Assembly: GCA_030562195.1 (NCBI GenBank)
Contig: CM060200.1
Coordinates: 26,017,023-26,081,022 of the forward strand
DNA: 64,000 nucleotides
From: Nipponacmea schrenckii
Taxonomy: Eukaryota > Mollusca > Gastropoda > Lottiidae
Direction of reading: 5' to 3'
This document shows positions 34,201 to 45,299 of this stretch, piece after piece. Every line of letters starts with the position of its first letter. Within the stretch, counting starts at the first letter, position 1. Below the pieces are notes generated by a model that saw only the letters and a program-made list of their open reading frames with translations, was not told where the DNA came from and searched no databases. A program made the translations under genes and the position numbers.

Positions 34201-36786
34201 TTCTGCTCTTTCAAAGGCTCCTAAGAAGAGTACAGGTGACAAGGGGGAAAGTTCAGATTCGACGTCAGATGAAAATCAAGTGATTTCTAAAAAAGTGCAA
34301 AAGGTGAAAATTCTGAGTGATGGCAATGAAATTGCAAATGCCAGGGACAGTGATGAAAGAGACACAAGTGACGCAAGTGATGAATCAGATGCCATTGCGG
34401 ACATTCAGGTGACGAATGACATTGGAAACAATAGTGATTCAGAGAGCTCAGATTCTGAAAGTGATCCTCAGAGTGATGACAGTGAAATTAACACTAAGCC
34501 TCCTCCAAAAATTTTTAAAAAAGGTACGCTGAAAAATGTCATTGGGAAGTGGACTGATGAGAAAATGAAAAAGAAAATAGTAAAAAATAAAGCTGTATAC
34601 AAAAATTCAAAAATTCCTGATAGTTTAAATACAAACGATAGTGATGATGATTTTATAATGAAGAAAAATAATGATATGGTCGTTAAAAAAATTGATTGGG
34701 ACAATTTTGGTATCAGCAGTGATTTTAGACCATCGTTTAACAAAAATATTCCTGAGGTTAAGAAACGACGACAAAAAAATGATTTTTTTGAAAATGATGG
34801 TGATGATTTTGATGAGGATGATGATGATGATGGCGAGAAAGATTTAGTTCTTGAGGATGACAAAGAGGAAATCAAAGGTTATGGACGTTCTTTAATTGAA
34901 AGTTCATTTGTGAAATCTTTAGGTGGAGGACTTAAGCCCAGACCTGTAGTGGACAGAGAAAGGAAAAAGTTAGAAATACAGATAAAAAGGTAAATCTCTC
35001 AAGAAAACTTTTATTTAGTACAATTTCATGACAATGTTGACACAGAACAAGTGACACAAATCGGTCTCATAGTAACATTAAATATATTCAGATACTGAAC
35101 TGATATACTGGTTTTAGTTTACTGTGGTTAATCTCAGACTACTAATATATAAAGCGACTTATCTCTCCCTACGTAGGTCAGCTATTGGGACATTTTGAGA
35201 GTCTTATGACTGACTGACAAGAACAGAAATTTAGCAGGCTCGAGATAGAGTGGTTCTTATATCAGTGAATCTAAAATATGCCTCTCCTTATTTAAGAATT
35301 TAACGTTGGTCTCATTAGCATTATTGGTGTTTGGATGCAAAAGATCTTGTGACAAACTGTATAAATTATTAAGTCATATTATGTATGTTTGTGGTTTGAT
35401 CTATTGTTTTTACACATCAATAATACTAATAAGACCCACATTATTAGTCTTATATTTAAGATATTTTTTATTTATGTACAGGCTATTTGAATAAATATCG
35501 AAATGTAATATAGAAATATAGTCTTTTAGGCTGTTCTCTAGACATGTATTTCAGCTATTGTCATTACTTTAAATAACGAAATTTTATGGTATTCTTCTAC
35601 TAGGTTTTATTAATAAAACAATGAAATGATATTAGTTTTGAAACTGTTATGGTTTTATTAAATGTGCTTATATATAAACTGTGTTAATATTAAACATTTC
35701 AGCAATCTACATTGTCATTAATAGGTTACCCTGATGATGATGACAATATAGATTGTTGAATCGTTGTGTGTAATAAAACTAAGGAGTTGTATTTCAATAA
35801 AATTGTGTTATGTTATTTAAATGTGATCTCTACCCCTAAATGTCAGCTGAAAGATTATTATCTCTACTGTTCTTCTGATATCAAGTAATAGTAATGGCTA
35901 ATTAATCAAACTAAAGAACTCATTATTACTATAGATGTTTCCGATAACACAATCATCATCAAGACAGCTGTATTGAAATAAATGTAATGTTCCATATAGA
36001 TTTTATTATTTTGTACATATACGATTTTCTATTTGTAGAGAAATGAACAGTAAAAAGAAACAACAGGAAAAGAAAGATTATAAAAATCATCAGCCTCCAA
36101 CAAAACCTGGAAAATATCAACAAAATAAGGGCCATATAAATAAAAGTGAGAGGAATTTTTTATTTTATTTTTTACTTTAAAGGTAAATATTTGCCATTTG
36201 TTAGTAGATCAGTAGTACTCAGTGTCTCAGAACTGTCTTTTTTAAGGAATTATGCACAAAATTTTTTTTTTTTTTGTCAATTATTATTTATTATTCATAA
36301 GACACAGTAAAATCAGTATATTTAAAAAAAAGACAATGATTTTTCAATTTAACATAACACAATAGATAAAATTATAACAATATGGAAATAAAACATAACA
36401 TATGGAAATAAAACATAACATCTGCCTCTATTCAAGACTCTAATACACTGATAGCTATTTTGACATGACAGTTGTTGGCTGGTGAAGAGAAAGAAAAACT
36501 AAGCCCCGTATGGTATTCTGTTTACCAGAGGCTGGAATAGTGGCAAATTTTTCAAACAAGACAAAGAATATGAGTTGCATGTAAATTGAATATTCATATT
36601 TTACTCTATATTATTCACTAGAATTGCATATTGCTATGATCCAAATAATGTTAATCTCAATATTTCGTTTCAGGCTCTAGTCAAATGGAAAATGTTCACC
36701 CCTCCTGGGCTGCCAGTCTCAAGCGCAAACAGGAACAAGGTGCCCTTTCAGCTTTCCAGGGCAAGAAAATTAAATTTGATGATTAG
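31268..36786 (+). CDS. SRFBP1: SRFBP1 homologue (serum response factor-binding protein 1, BUD22 family)
   Basis: Seven exons: 31268-31429, 31679-31767, 32356-32428, 32898-32969, 33688-34989, 36039-36145 and 36674-36786. The N-terminus is a basic coiled region (KMKKKTNDLKLENQEK … TIQKIVRQIKKLKKTK) like the BUD22 N-terminal helices. RNKAERLLDEIYTIKALELE matches the family RAQRLLEEIHAMKELK. The middle is long, acidic and Ser/Asp-rich with Lys patches. The last exon ends HPSWAASLKRKQEQG…FQGKKIKFDD, the hallmark C-terminus. BUD22-type proteins act in nucleolar small-subunit rRNA processing; vertebrate SRFBP1 also binds SRF. Intron 3 has a GC donor (aag|gcaagt). Within exon 5 the frame from 33688 stops at 33939 while the downstream frame is open from 33902, a one-base shift unresolved here. 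Possible poly(A) signals lie near 37222 and 37308. Confidence 0.85.
31800..32044. mobile_element. MITE-like element, family M, in SRFBP1 intron 2
   Basis: Left end tttaaagtaatactgcatct then tagcatgaacatc, and right end cttatgttcattcgaagatc then tattatctctttaa, both bounded by TTAA-like sequence. The element is somewhat shortened compared with the 6.9-kb copy. Confidence 0.65.
32462..32642 (+). repeat. Partial SINE family A in SRFBP1 intron 3
   Basis: Carries aatgggtacc, ccaaagaccagttggtagaa and the terminal gtaaaatatagttgttt of the family, but lacks the tRNA-like head. Confidence 0.5.
33132..33235 (+). repeat. Repeat tail fragment in SRFBP1 intron 4
   Basis: Contains cgtcttcattagccgataaa then atgcagaggagtagg, shared with fragments at 4068-4120, 5128-5200 and 17500-17575 (minus). 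Just upstream, a 33-bp passage (ttcagagttacaaatttcaa…) is directly duplicated at 33076 and 33109. Confidence 0.5.
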
Positions 36787-37725
36787 ACATTATGAAATTA
36801 TATGTACGTAAAATGTAAATGGAAATTTGTTTTTGTTCTGTCAGATTTTTTTTAAAAAACCACAAAAAAAAACAACATATATACATCACATTAAATTATC
36901 CGCGTAATACACTGTTTCCATAAGAAAAAGCTTTGTCAATATAGATGGAAATATTTTTCAAATGGGTTTCTTCCATGATGAACAGATTATTTTGAAACCA
37001 AAATCTTGTGGTTATGAGCATTGGTATGGACAAGACGACGGCCAAGTTCAAATTTGATGATTTAGATGAATGGTTTGTTTGTATATATAAATGCTATACT
37101 AGTAAATGAAAGGAAAAAATGATTTAACAATGCTGATGTGTGGGCGTATGTTACATTGCCTGGCAAGCTGTCTCTATCTTGAATTGAAATTTTCTCTTTT
37201 TTTAGTTAGGAGATATGTCCTGTATTTTTTCAATAAAAACTTCAGTTACCACCAAGGTTACCTAATTTTCATCTATGTGACAAAAGTTGTTATATGTGTG
37301 AAATTTTTAATAAATTCATAATAAGTGTATTCTGTCGTATGTGAACCCCTACACATATATAATTATTCACGCATTGCATTATTCTAATTGCATTATGTAT
37401 CAACACGTCCTTATAGTACGTAGTACAATCAATTACCTATATGCGATATAAAAATCCACTGGAAGCGAAAGTTTATTTGTCATATACCAAACCAACCGTA
37501 GTTTATAGTATCGATACGTCGTACAAAATTAAAGAAGAGATGTATTTTCATTAATTCAAGATAGAACACCTTTTTGCCATGTGTCAGGCACCAGATTCTG
37601 ATCAAAAAAAAAAAAAAAATTCTATTCTTAATACATATACGAATTTTTTTTTATCAGAATCTGGTGCCTGTGCTTTTTGCCTTGTGTCAGATAACAGATC
37701 TATTATTGGAACATACCAACCAATG
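36787..37725. other. SRFBP1 3' flank
   Basis: Holds the 3' UTR and poly(A) signals of SRFBP1 (AATAAA near 37222 and 37308). A hairpin at 37586-37672 pairs caggcaccagattctgat with atcagaatctggtgcctg around an A-rich/T-rich centre. No gene recognised. Confidence 0.5.
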
Positions 37726-38235
37726 AGATGTGGCGCTACTTCACTTATGTACCTCTCTATGATTTTAATAGTTTATCCACTAAAAGACACCAGGGTCATT
37801 TTAAAAGACATTATTCTGAATGTTCACACCAAATTTCATCGCAATCGGACCATTTTTACTACCCAAATCGAATTTTTTGTTCGTACAATTGTCGCTCTTT
37901 TCATAAATAATGTTCGAATGTCGAAAAAAGGATAACTTCAATTTCAACATGAATAAAGGTAAAGAGTAAATATAAGAGTCGTTTCGTACTAATACACACT
38001 AACTCGAGACAATTTATGTGACTTTTCGTACTAACATTCAAATATAATTCAAATTATTTGTTTTATGGACAATATATTCGTTTCACAACTCCAAATTCGA
38101 ATAAGACAAAAGTAAACGATGTGTCAGGCCCCATACTGTTTGCCAAAACAGGTACCGGTAGGTGAAATGACAATTCATGTTTTGATGATGTAATCCGAAA
38201 AAGTTATCGATTACTCACATGTCTCATTAGTCATC

Positions 38236-41200
38236 AGCAACGGGCCTTTAAGTAAGCTTACATATCTTGTATACAAGCCATATAGCCCCTACTTCAGTAT
38301 ACTACCGCTACCGGAAATGATGATCCAAAAAATTAGTTTTTTTCATGATGTAACCCACAGACACTGACAATGACTCAAAACACTCGAGAGTTACCACACT
38401 GTTCCACACTGTCCAGTACAGGGCCTTTAAGTAAGCCTACATATCGTCTATATAAGCCATATAGCCCCTACTTCAGTATACTACCGCTACCGGAAATGAT
38501 GATCCAAATTTTTTTCTTTTTTTATGATGTGACCTACAGACACTGACGATGACTCACATGGCTCGAGAGTCACCTCACTGACCCACACTGTCCAGTACAG
38601 GGCCTTTAAGTAAGCCTACATATCGTCTATATAGGCCATATAGCCCCTAATTCAGTATACTACCGCTACCGGAAATAAGGATCCAAAAAATTAGATTTTT
38701 TTATGATGTGACCAGTAGACACTGACAATGACTCACATGGCTCGAGAGTCACCTCACTGACCCACACTGTCCAGTACAGGGCCTTTAAGTAAGCCTACAT
38801 ATCGTCTATATAGGCCATATAGCCCCTAATTCAGTATACTACCGCTACCGGAAATAAGGATCCAAAAAATTAGTTTTTTTTATGATGTGACCGACACTGA
38901 CAATGACTCACATGGCTCGAGAATCACCTCACTGACCCACACTGTCCAGTACAGGGCTTTTAAGTAAGCCTAGATATCGTCTATATACGCCATATAGCCC
39001 CTACCTCAGTATACTACCGCTACCGGAAATGATGATCAAAAATTTTTGATTTTTTTATGATATGACCCACAGACACTTACACTAACTCACAAGGCTCGAG
39101 AGTCACCTCACTGACCCACACTGTCCAGCAACGGGCCTTTAAGTAAGCTTACATATCTTGTATACAAGCCATATAGCCCCTACCTCAGTATACTACCGCT
39201 ACCGGAAATGATGATCAAAATTTTTTTTTTTTTTTATGATGTGACCCACAGACACTGACGATGACTCACAAGGCTCTAGAGTCACCTCACTGACCCACAC
39301 TGTGCAGCAACGGGCCTTTAAGTAAGCTTACATATCATCTATACAAGCCATATAGCCCCTACTTCAGTATACTACCGCTACCGGAAATAAGGATCCAAAA
39401 AATTAGATTTTTGTATGATGTGACCCACAGACAATGACAATGACTCACATGACTCGAGAGTCACCTCACTGACCCACACTGTCCAGTACAGGGCCTTTAA
39501 GTAAGCCTACATATTGTCTATATACGCCATATAGCCCCTACTTCAGTATACTACCGCTACCGGAAATGATGATCAAAATTTTTTTGATTTTTTTATGATG
39601 TGACCCACAGACACTGACACTAACTCACAAGGCTCGAGAGTCACCTCACTGTCCAGCAACGCGCCTTTAAGTGAGCTTACATATCGTCTATACAAGCCAT
39701 ATAGCCCTACTTCAGTATACTACCGCTACCGGAAATGAAGATCCAAAAAATTAGATTTTTTCATGATGTAACCCACAGACACTGACAATGACTCACAACA
39801 CTCGAGAGTTACCACACTGTCCCACACTGTCCAGTACAGGGCCTTTAAGTAAGCCTACATATCGTCTATATAAGCCATATAGCCCCTACTTCAGTATACT
39901 ACCGCTACCGGAAATGATGATCCAAATTTTTTTATTTTTTTATGATGTGACCTACAGACACTGACGATGACTCACATGGCTCTAGAGTCACCTCACTGTC
40001 AAACACTGATCAGTACAGGGCTTTTAAGTAAGCCTACATATCGTCTATATAAGCCATATAGCCCCTACTTCAGTATACTACCCCTACCGGAAATGATGAT
40101 CAAAAAAACTTAATTTTCTCATGATGTGACCCACAGATACTGAAAATGACTCACATGGCTCGAGATTCACCTCACTGACCCACACTCCCCAAATACAGGG
40201 CCTTTAAGTAAGCCTACATATCGTCTATATAAGCCATAAGGCTCCTACTTCAGTATACTACCGCTACCGGAAATGATGATCAAAATTTTTTTTTTTTTTT
40301 TATGATGTGACCCACAGACACTGACGATGACTCACAAGGCTCTAGAGTCACCTCACTGACCCACACTGTGCAGCAACGGGCCTTTAAGTAAGCTTACATA
40401 TCATCTATACAAGCCATATAGCCCCTACTTCAGTATACTACCGCTACCGGAAATAAGGATCCAAAAAATTAGTTTTTTGTATGATGTGACCCACAGACAA
40501 TGACAATGACTCACATGACTCGAGAGTCACCTCACTGACCCACACTTTCCAGTAAAGGGCCTTTAAGTAAGCCTACATATTGTCTATATACGCCATATAG
40601 CCCCTACTTCAGTATACTACCGCTACCGGAAATGATGATCAAAATTTTTTGATTTTTTTATGATGTGACCCACAGACACTGACACTAACTCACAAGGCTC
40701 GAGAGTCACCTCACTGTCCAGCAACGCGCCTTTAAGTAAGTTTACATATCGTCTATACAAGCCATATAGCCCCTACTTCAGTATACTACCGCTACCGGAA
40801 ATAAGGATCCAAAAGATTAGATTTTTTCATGATGTAACCCACAGACACTGACAATGACTCACAACACTCAAGAGTTACCACACTGTCCCACACTGTCCAG
40901 TACAGGGCCTTTAAGTAAGCCTACATATCGTCTATATAAGCCATATAGCCCCTACTTCAGTATACTACCGCTACCGGAAATGATGATCCAAATTTTTTCA
41001 TTTTTTTATGATGTGACCTACAGACACTGACGATGACTCACATGGCTCTAGAGTCACCTCACTGTCCCACACTGATCAGTACAGGGCCTTTTTGTAAGCC
41101 TACATATCGTCTATATAAGCCATATTTCGCCTACTTCAGTATACTACCGCTACCGGAAATGATGATCCAAATTTTTTTATGATGTGACCTACAGACACTG

Positions 41201-41332
41201 ACGATGACTCACATGGTTCGAGAGTCACCTCATTGACCCACACTGTCCAGTAGCGGGCCTTTAAGTAAGCCTACATATCGTCTATATAGGCCATATAGCC
41301 GCTACGTCAGTATACTACCGCTACCGGAAATA
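38236..41332 (+). repeat. Satellite array, about 179-bp unit, left arm
   Basis: About 17 units, each containing ggcctttaagtaagcctaca, tatagcccctacttcagta, ctaccgctaccggaaat, a variable A/T run, atgatgtgacccacagacac and a gagtcacctcactgaccc block. The ctaccgctaccggaaat core is almost invariant; neighbouring A/T runs vary in length. Higher-order duplication is visible: the block near 39140-39720 resembles 40210-40790. Confidence 0.9.
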
Positions 41333-43514
41333 CTGGGCAGTGTGGGTCAGTGAGGTGACTCTCGAGCCTTGTGAGTTAGTGTCAGTGTCTGTGGGTCACA
41401 TCATAAAAAAATAAAAAAATTTGGATCATCATTTCCGGTAGCGGTAGTATACTGAAGTAGGGACTATATGGCTTATATAGACGATATGTAGGCTTATTTA
41501 AAAGGCTCTGTACTTGACAGTGTGGGACAGTGTGGTAACTCTCGAGTGTTGTGAGTCATTGTCAGTGTCTGTGGGTTACATCATGAAAAAATCTAATTTT
41601 TTGGATCATCATTTCCGGTAGCGGAAGTATACTGAAGTAGGGGCTACATGGCTTGTATAGACGATATGTAAGCTCCCTTAAAGGCGCGTTGCTGGACAGT
41701 GAGGTGACTCTCGAGCCTTGTGAGTTAGTGTCAGTGTCTGTGGGTCACATCATAAAAAAATCAAAAAATTTTGATCATCATTTCCGGTAGCGGTAGTATA
41801 CTGAAGTAGGGGCTATATGGCGTATATAGACAATATGTAGGCTTACTTAAAGGCCCTGTACTGGACAGTGTGGGTCAGTGAGGTGACTCTCGAGTCATGT
41901 GAGTCATTGTCATTGTCTGTGGGTCACATCATACAAAAATCTAATTTTTTGGATCCTTATTTCCGGTAGCGGTAGTATACTGAAGTAGGGGCTATATGGC
42001 GTATATAGACGATATCTAGGCTTACTTAAAAGCCCTGTACTGGACAGTGTGGGTCAGTGAGGTGACTCTCGAGCCATGTGAGTCATTGTCAGTGTCGGTG
42101 GGTCACATCATAAAAAAAAATCTAATTTTTTGGATCCTTATTTCCGGTAGCGGTAGTATACTGAAGTAGGGGCTATATGGCGTATATAGACAATATGTAG
42201 GCTTACTTAAAGGCCCTGTACTGGACAGTGTGGGTCAGTGAGGTGACTCTCGAGCCATGTGAGTCATTGTCAGTGTCTACTGGTCACATCATAAAAAAAT
42301 CTAATTTTTTGGATCCTTATTTCCGGTAGCGGTAGTATACTGAATTAGGGGCTATATGGCCTATATAGACGATATGTAGGCTTACTTATGGGCCCCTGTA
42401 CTGGACAGTGTGGGTCAGTGAGGTGACTCTCGAGCCATGTGAGTCATCGTCAGTATCTGTGGGTCACATAATGAGAAAATTAAGGTTTTTTGATCATCAT
42501 TTCCGGTAGCGGTAGTATACTGAAGTAGGGGCTATATGGCTTATATAGACGATATGTAGGCTTACTTAAAGGCCCTGTACTGATCAGTGTGGGACAGTGA
42601 GGTGACTCTAGAGCCATGTGAGTCATCGTCAGCGTCTGTGGGTCACATCATAAAAAAATAAAAAATTTTGGATCATCATTTCCGGTAGCGGTAGTATACT
42701 GAAGTAGGGGCTATATGGCTTATATAGACGATATGTAGACTTACTTAAAGGCCCTGTACTGGACAGTTTGGTACAATGTGGTAACTCTCGAGTGTTGTGA
42801 GTTAGTGTCAGTGCTGTGGGTCACATCAAAAAAAAAATCAAAAATTTTTGATCATCATTTCCGGTAGCGGTAGTATACTGAAGTAGGGGCTATATGGCTT
42901 ATATAGACGATATGTAGGCTTACTTTAAGGCCCTGTACTGATCAGTGTGGGACAGTGAGGTGACTCTAGAGCCATGTGAGTCATCGTCAGTGTCTGTAGG
43001 TCACATCATAAAAAAAGAAAAAAAATTTGGATCATCATTTCCGGTAGCGGTAGTATACTGAAGTAGGGGCTATATGGCTTATATAGACGATATGTAGGCT
43101 TATTTAAAAGGGCCCCTGTACTGGACAGTGTGGAACAGTTTGGTAACTCTCGAGTGTTTTGAGTCATTGTCAGTGTCTGTGGGTTACATCATGAAAAAAT
43201 CTAATTTTTTGGATCATCATTTCCGGTAGCGGTAGTATACTGAAGTAGGGGCTATATAGACGATATGTAAGCTTACTTAAAGGCCCGTTGCTGGACAGTG
43301 TGGGTCAGTAAGGTGACTCACGAGCCATGTGAGCCATCGTCAGTGTCTGTGGGTCACATCTTAAAAAAATCAAAATTTTTTAATCATCATTTCCGTTAGC
43401 TGTAGTATACTGAAGTAGAGACTATATGGCTAATGTAGACGATATTTAAGCGTACTTAAAGACCCGCTACGGGGCAGTGTTGGTCAGTGAGGTGACTCTT
43501 AAGCCTTGTGAGTT
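41333..43514 (-). repeat. Satellite array, about 179-bp unit, right arm (inverted)
   Basis: About 12 units of the same satellite in reverse orientation (atttccggtagcggtag, tactgaagtaggggctatat). The switch is abrupt at about 41332, where ctaccggaaatac meets tgggcagtgtgggtcagtg. Shorter than the left arm, so the arms have changed copy number independently. Confidence 0.9.
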
Positions 43515-44038
43515 TTTGTCATTGTGATGACTCATGAGACATGTGAGTAATCGATAACTTTTTCGGATTACATCATCAAAACATGAATTGTCATTTCACC
43601 TACCGGTACCTGTTTTGGCAAACAGTATGGGGCCTGACACATCGTTTACTTTTGTCTATTTCGAATTTGGAGTTGTGAAACGAATATATTGTCCATAAAA
43701 CCAAAAAATTTGAATTATATTTGAATGTTATTAACTTAGTACGAAAAGTCACATAAATTGTCTCGAGTTAGTGTGTATTTGTACGAAACGACTCTTATAT
43801 TTACTCTTTACCTTTATTCATGTTGAAATTGAAGTTATCCTTTTTTCGACATTCGAACATTATTTATGAAAAGAGCGACAATTGTACGAACAAAAAAATC
43901 GATTTAGGGTAGTAAAAATGGTCCGATTGCGATGAAATTTGGTGTGAACATTCAGAATAATGTCCTTAACATGACCCTGGTGTCTTTTAGTGGATAAACT
44001 ATTAAAATCATAGAGAGGTACATAAGTGAAGTAGCGCA

Positions 44039-44085
44039 AGATGGAACTTATGCCGATGGGATAAGATCGCATCATGATGATGATA
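44039..44085 (+). repeat. Inverted copy of the neighbouring exon beside the foldback
   Basis: agatggaacttatgccgatg, then ggataagatcgcatc, repeats in opposite orientation the coding sequence at about 44238-44281 (complement agatggaactgatgccgatg), with about two mismatches in 43 bases. It begins exactly at the flanking agatg of the foldback. Confidence 0.75.
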
Positions 44086-44092
44086 CGTAAAC

Positions 44093-44503
44093 TCAAAATA
44101 AATTTTCAATCTGTCTAACATCAGAATACTTAGGATTACCATGTTTGTAATAAGTTTGCCTCATGAAATCACAATCACCAATATCTTCACAATGTTTGGT
44201 CAAATCTTTAGCCGCAACTTTTTCAATCAACCAGTCATCATCACGATGCGATCTTATCCCATCGGCATCAGTTCCATCTTTTTCTTTAGGCCTAAATGTT
44301 CTGTATCTGGAAACCTGATTTTTCCAAGTGCAGGAAGTGTGCCTCCAGTCTTTGCGAAGCGTTTTATCAACTAAATATACTGCTGATTTGGTTGGATTAA
44401 CAGGAGGAGCATTTGCAGAATTATTATAATCTACGTCAAGGATTAACTTTGAAAAACTTCTAAAATGTGGAAGAAAGATCCCTTGGCCTTGTTGATCATC
44501 CAT
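44093..44503 (-). CDS. Unrecognised short protein, terminal coding exon
   Basis: ATG at 44503 opens 136 codons (MDDQQGQGIFLPHFRSFSKL … DVRQIENLF) to a TGA at 44093. An acceptor-like aacgtcgtag lies 5 bases before the ATG, so a 5' UTR exon may lie upstream near 44.85 kb. The product is hydrophilic, with no signal peptide or membrane segment, and is rich in Lys, Arg, Asp, Trp and Tyr. Short aromatic motifs (WRHTSCTWKNQVSRYRTF) give it the look of a small structural protein, such as a ciliary inner-microtubule type, but I recognise no family. An extension to 44575 is open but less likely. Its 3' UTR would run into the foldback element. Confidence 0.5.
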   Translation of the reverse strand: MDDQQGQGIFLPHFRSFSKLILDVDYNNSANAPPVNPTKSAVYLVDKTLRKDWRHTSCTWKNQVSRYRTFRPKEKDGTDADGIRSHRDDDWLIEKVAAKDLTKHCEDIGDCDFMRQTYYKHGNPKYSDVRQIENLF

Positions 44504-44839
44504 GATGCCTACGACGTTAAATAAATAAATTAAGGGAAGTAACTCTGAAACAAACGACCTTCCTGTCATGATCATTTAAAAAAGATTTAAGGGCACTTTT
44601 ACGGTTAATTGTGTGTCCCATTTGAATACAAATTAGATTATTGCTTTTTTGGCATGGATTGTATTAGTTAGTGTGAAGAAAAACAACGCTGAACACGAAA
44701 AGAAAATATTTATTTTTTTCGTTTCATTTTTAAAATAATTTTTATTCCATAATTTTGACGTCAACAAAAGTTTCGTCAAATTGAATAGTTTCGTTTTATT
44801 GTATGAAAATCTACGATCCTTAAATTTAACAATATCTAT

Positions 44840-44935
44840 TTTGGCGCATTTTTTTCCTTCCGGTAGGCCGGTTGGCAGCGGTTGGCGGTAGGCTTTTGAA
44901 ACCCACCCATGCAATCGGGTTCACTTCCGGATATA
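44840..44935 (-). promoter_or_regulatory. Possible promoter with ETS-type sites
   Basis: A GC-richer interval contains two ETS-like cores on the minus strand (ccggaagtg near 44920-44928 and accggaagg near 44856-44865). It lies about 350 bp upstream of the minus-strand gene at 44093-44503. Function inferred from motif and position only. Confidence 0.35.
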
Positions 44936-45299
44936 CTGTTGAAGAACTCCCCCATTTCCCGATTCTCAAGTATCATACCTTGTCTATATTTTATACATAG
45001 GGATTTTTGTTTCTGGTATCATGTAAATTCAAACCTGGGTGATTCCCTGATCGATATGTTAGCGTATAATACTTTACCAGCCAATTTGTTGTTTATGTTG
45101 GAACGAGTTATTTTTGTGTTGAGAAAACAAAATGAATTCATTCTTTCCTTTAAAAAGGACAGTGACAAGACACTGTACAACAAAACCTTATATATATTTA
45201 TACATTGAAGCTTATTCTGTAAAAGATAGTTCATTCTGCCGAATTAACCTTCTTGACACAAAAAAATGTCTAGGGCATAGATAAACAACCAATGACGAG
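44936..45299. other. Spacer, nothing recognised
   Basis: AT-rich sequence between the putative promoter and the 31-bp array. The 99-codon frame at 44909-45208 shows no domain or splice logic. Confidence 0.4.

Larger units (their letters stand above)
37731..44038. mobile_element. 6.3-kb foldback element with satellite-filled inverted arms
   Basis: The left arm begins tggcgctacttcacttatg and the right arm ends cataagtgaagtagcgca, its complement apart from one base. Unique outer domains of about 500 bp (37731-38235 and 43515-44038) are inverted copies of each other. The interior is tandem satellite whose orientation flips at about 41332. A 5-bp direct repeat, agatg, flanks it (37726-37730 and 44039-44043). 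No transposase frame is present. The layout (long inverted repeats containing tandem repeats) recalls foldback/TU-type elements. It would form an enormous hairpin if transcribed or single-stranded. Confidence 0.85.

Noticed and set aside
34468..34875. 135-codon minus-strand frame rich in Ser and Phe
   Set aside because: Antisense of the acidic, Lys-rich part of SRFBP1.
43860..44096. 78-codon minus-strand frame spanning the foldback border
   Set aside because: It fuses the inverted exon copy to foldback end sequence; an accidental product of the rearrangement.
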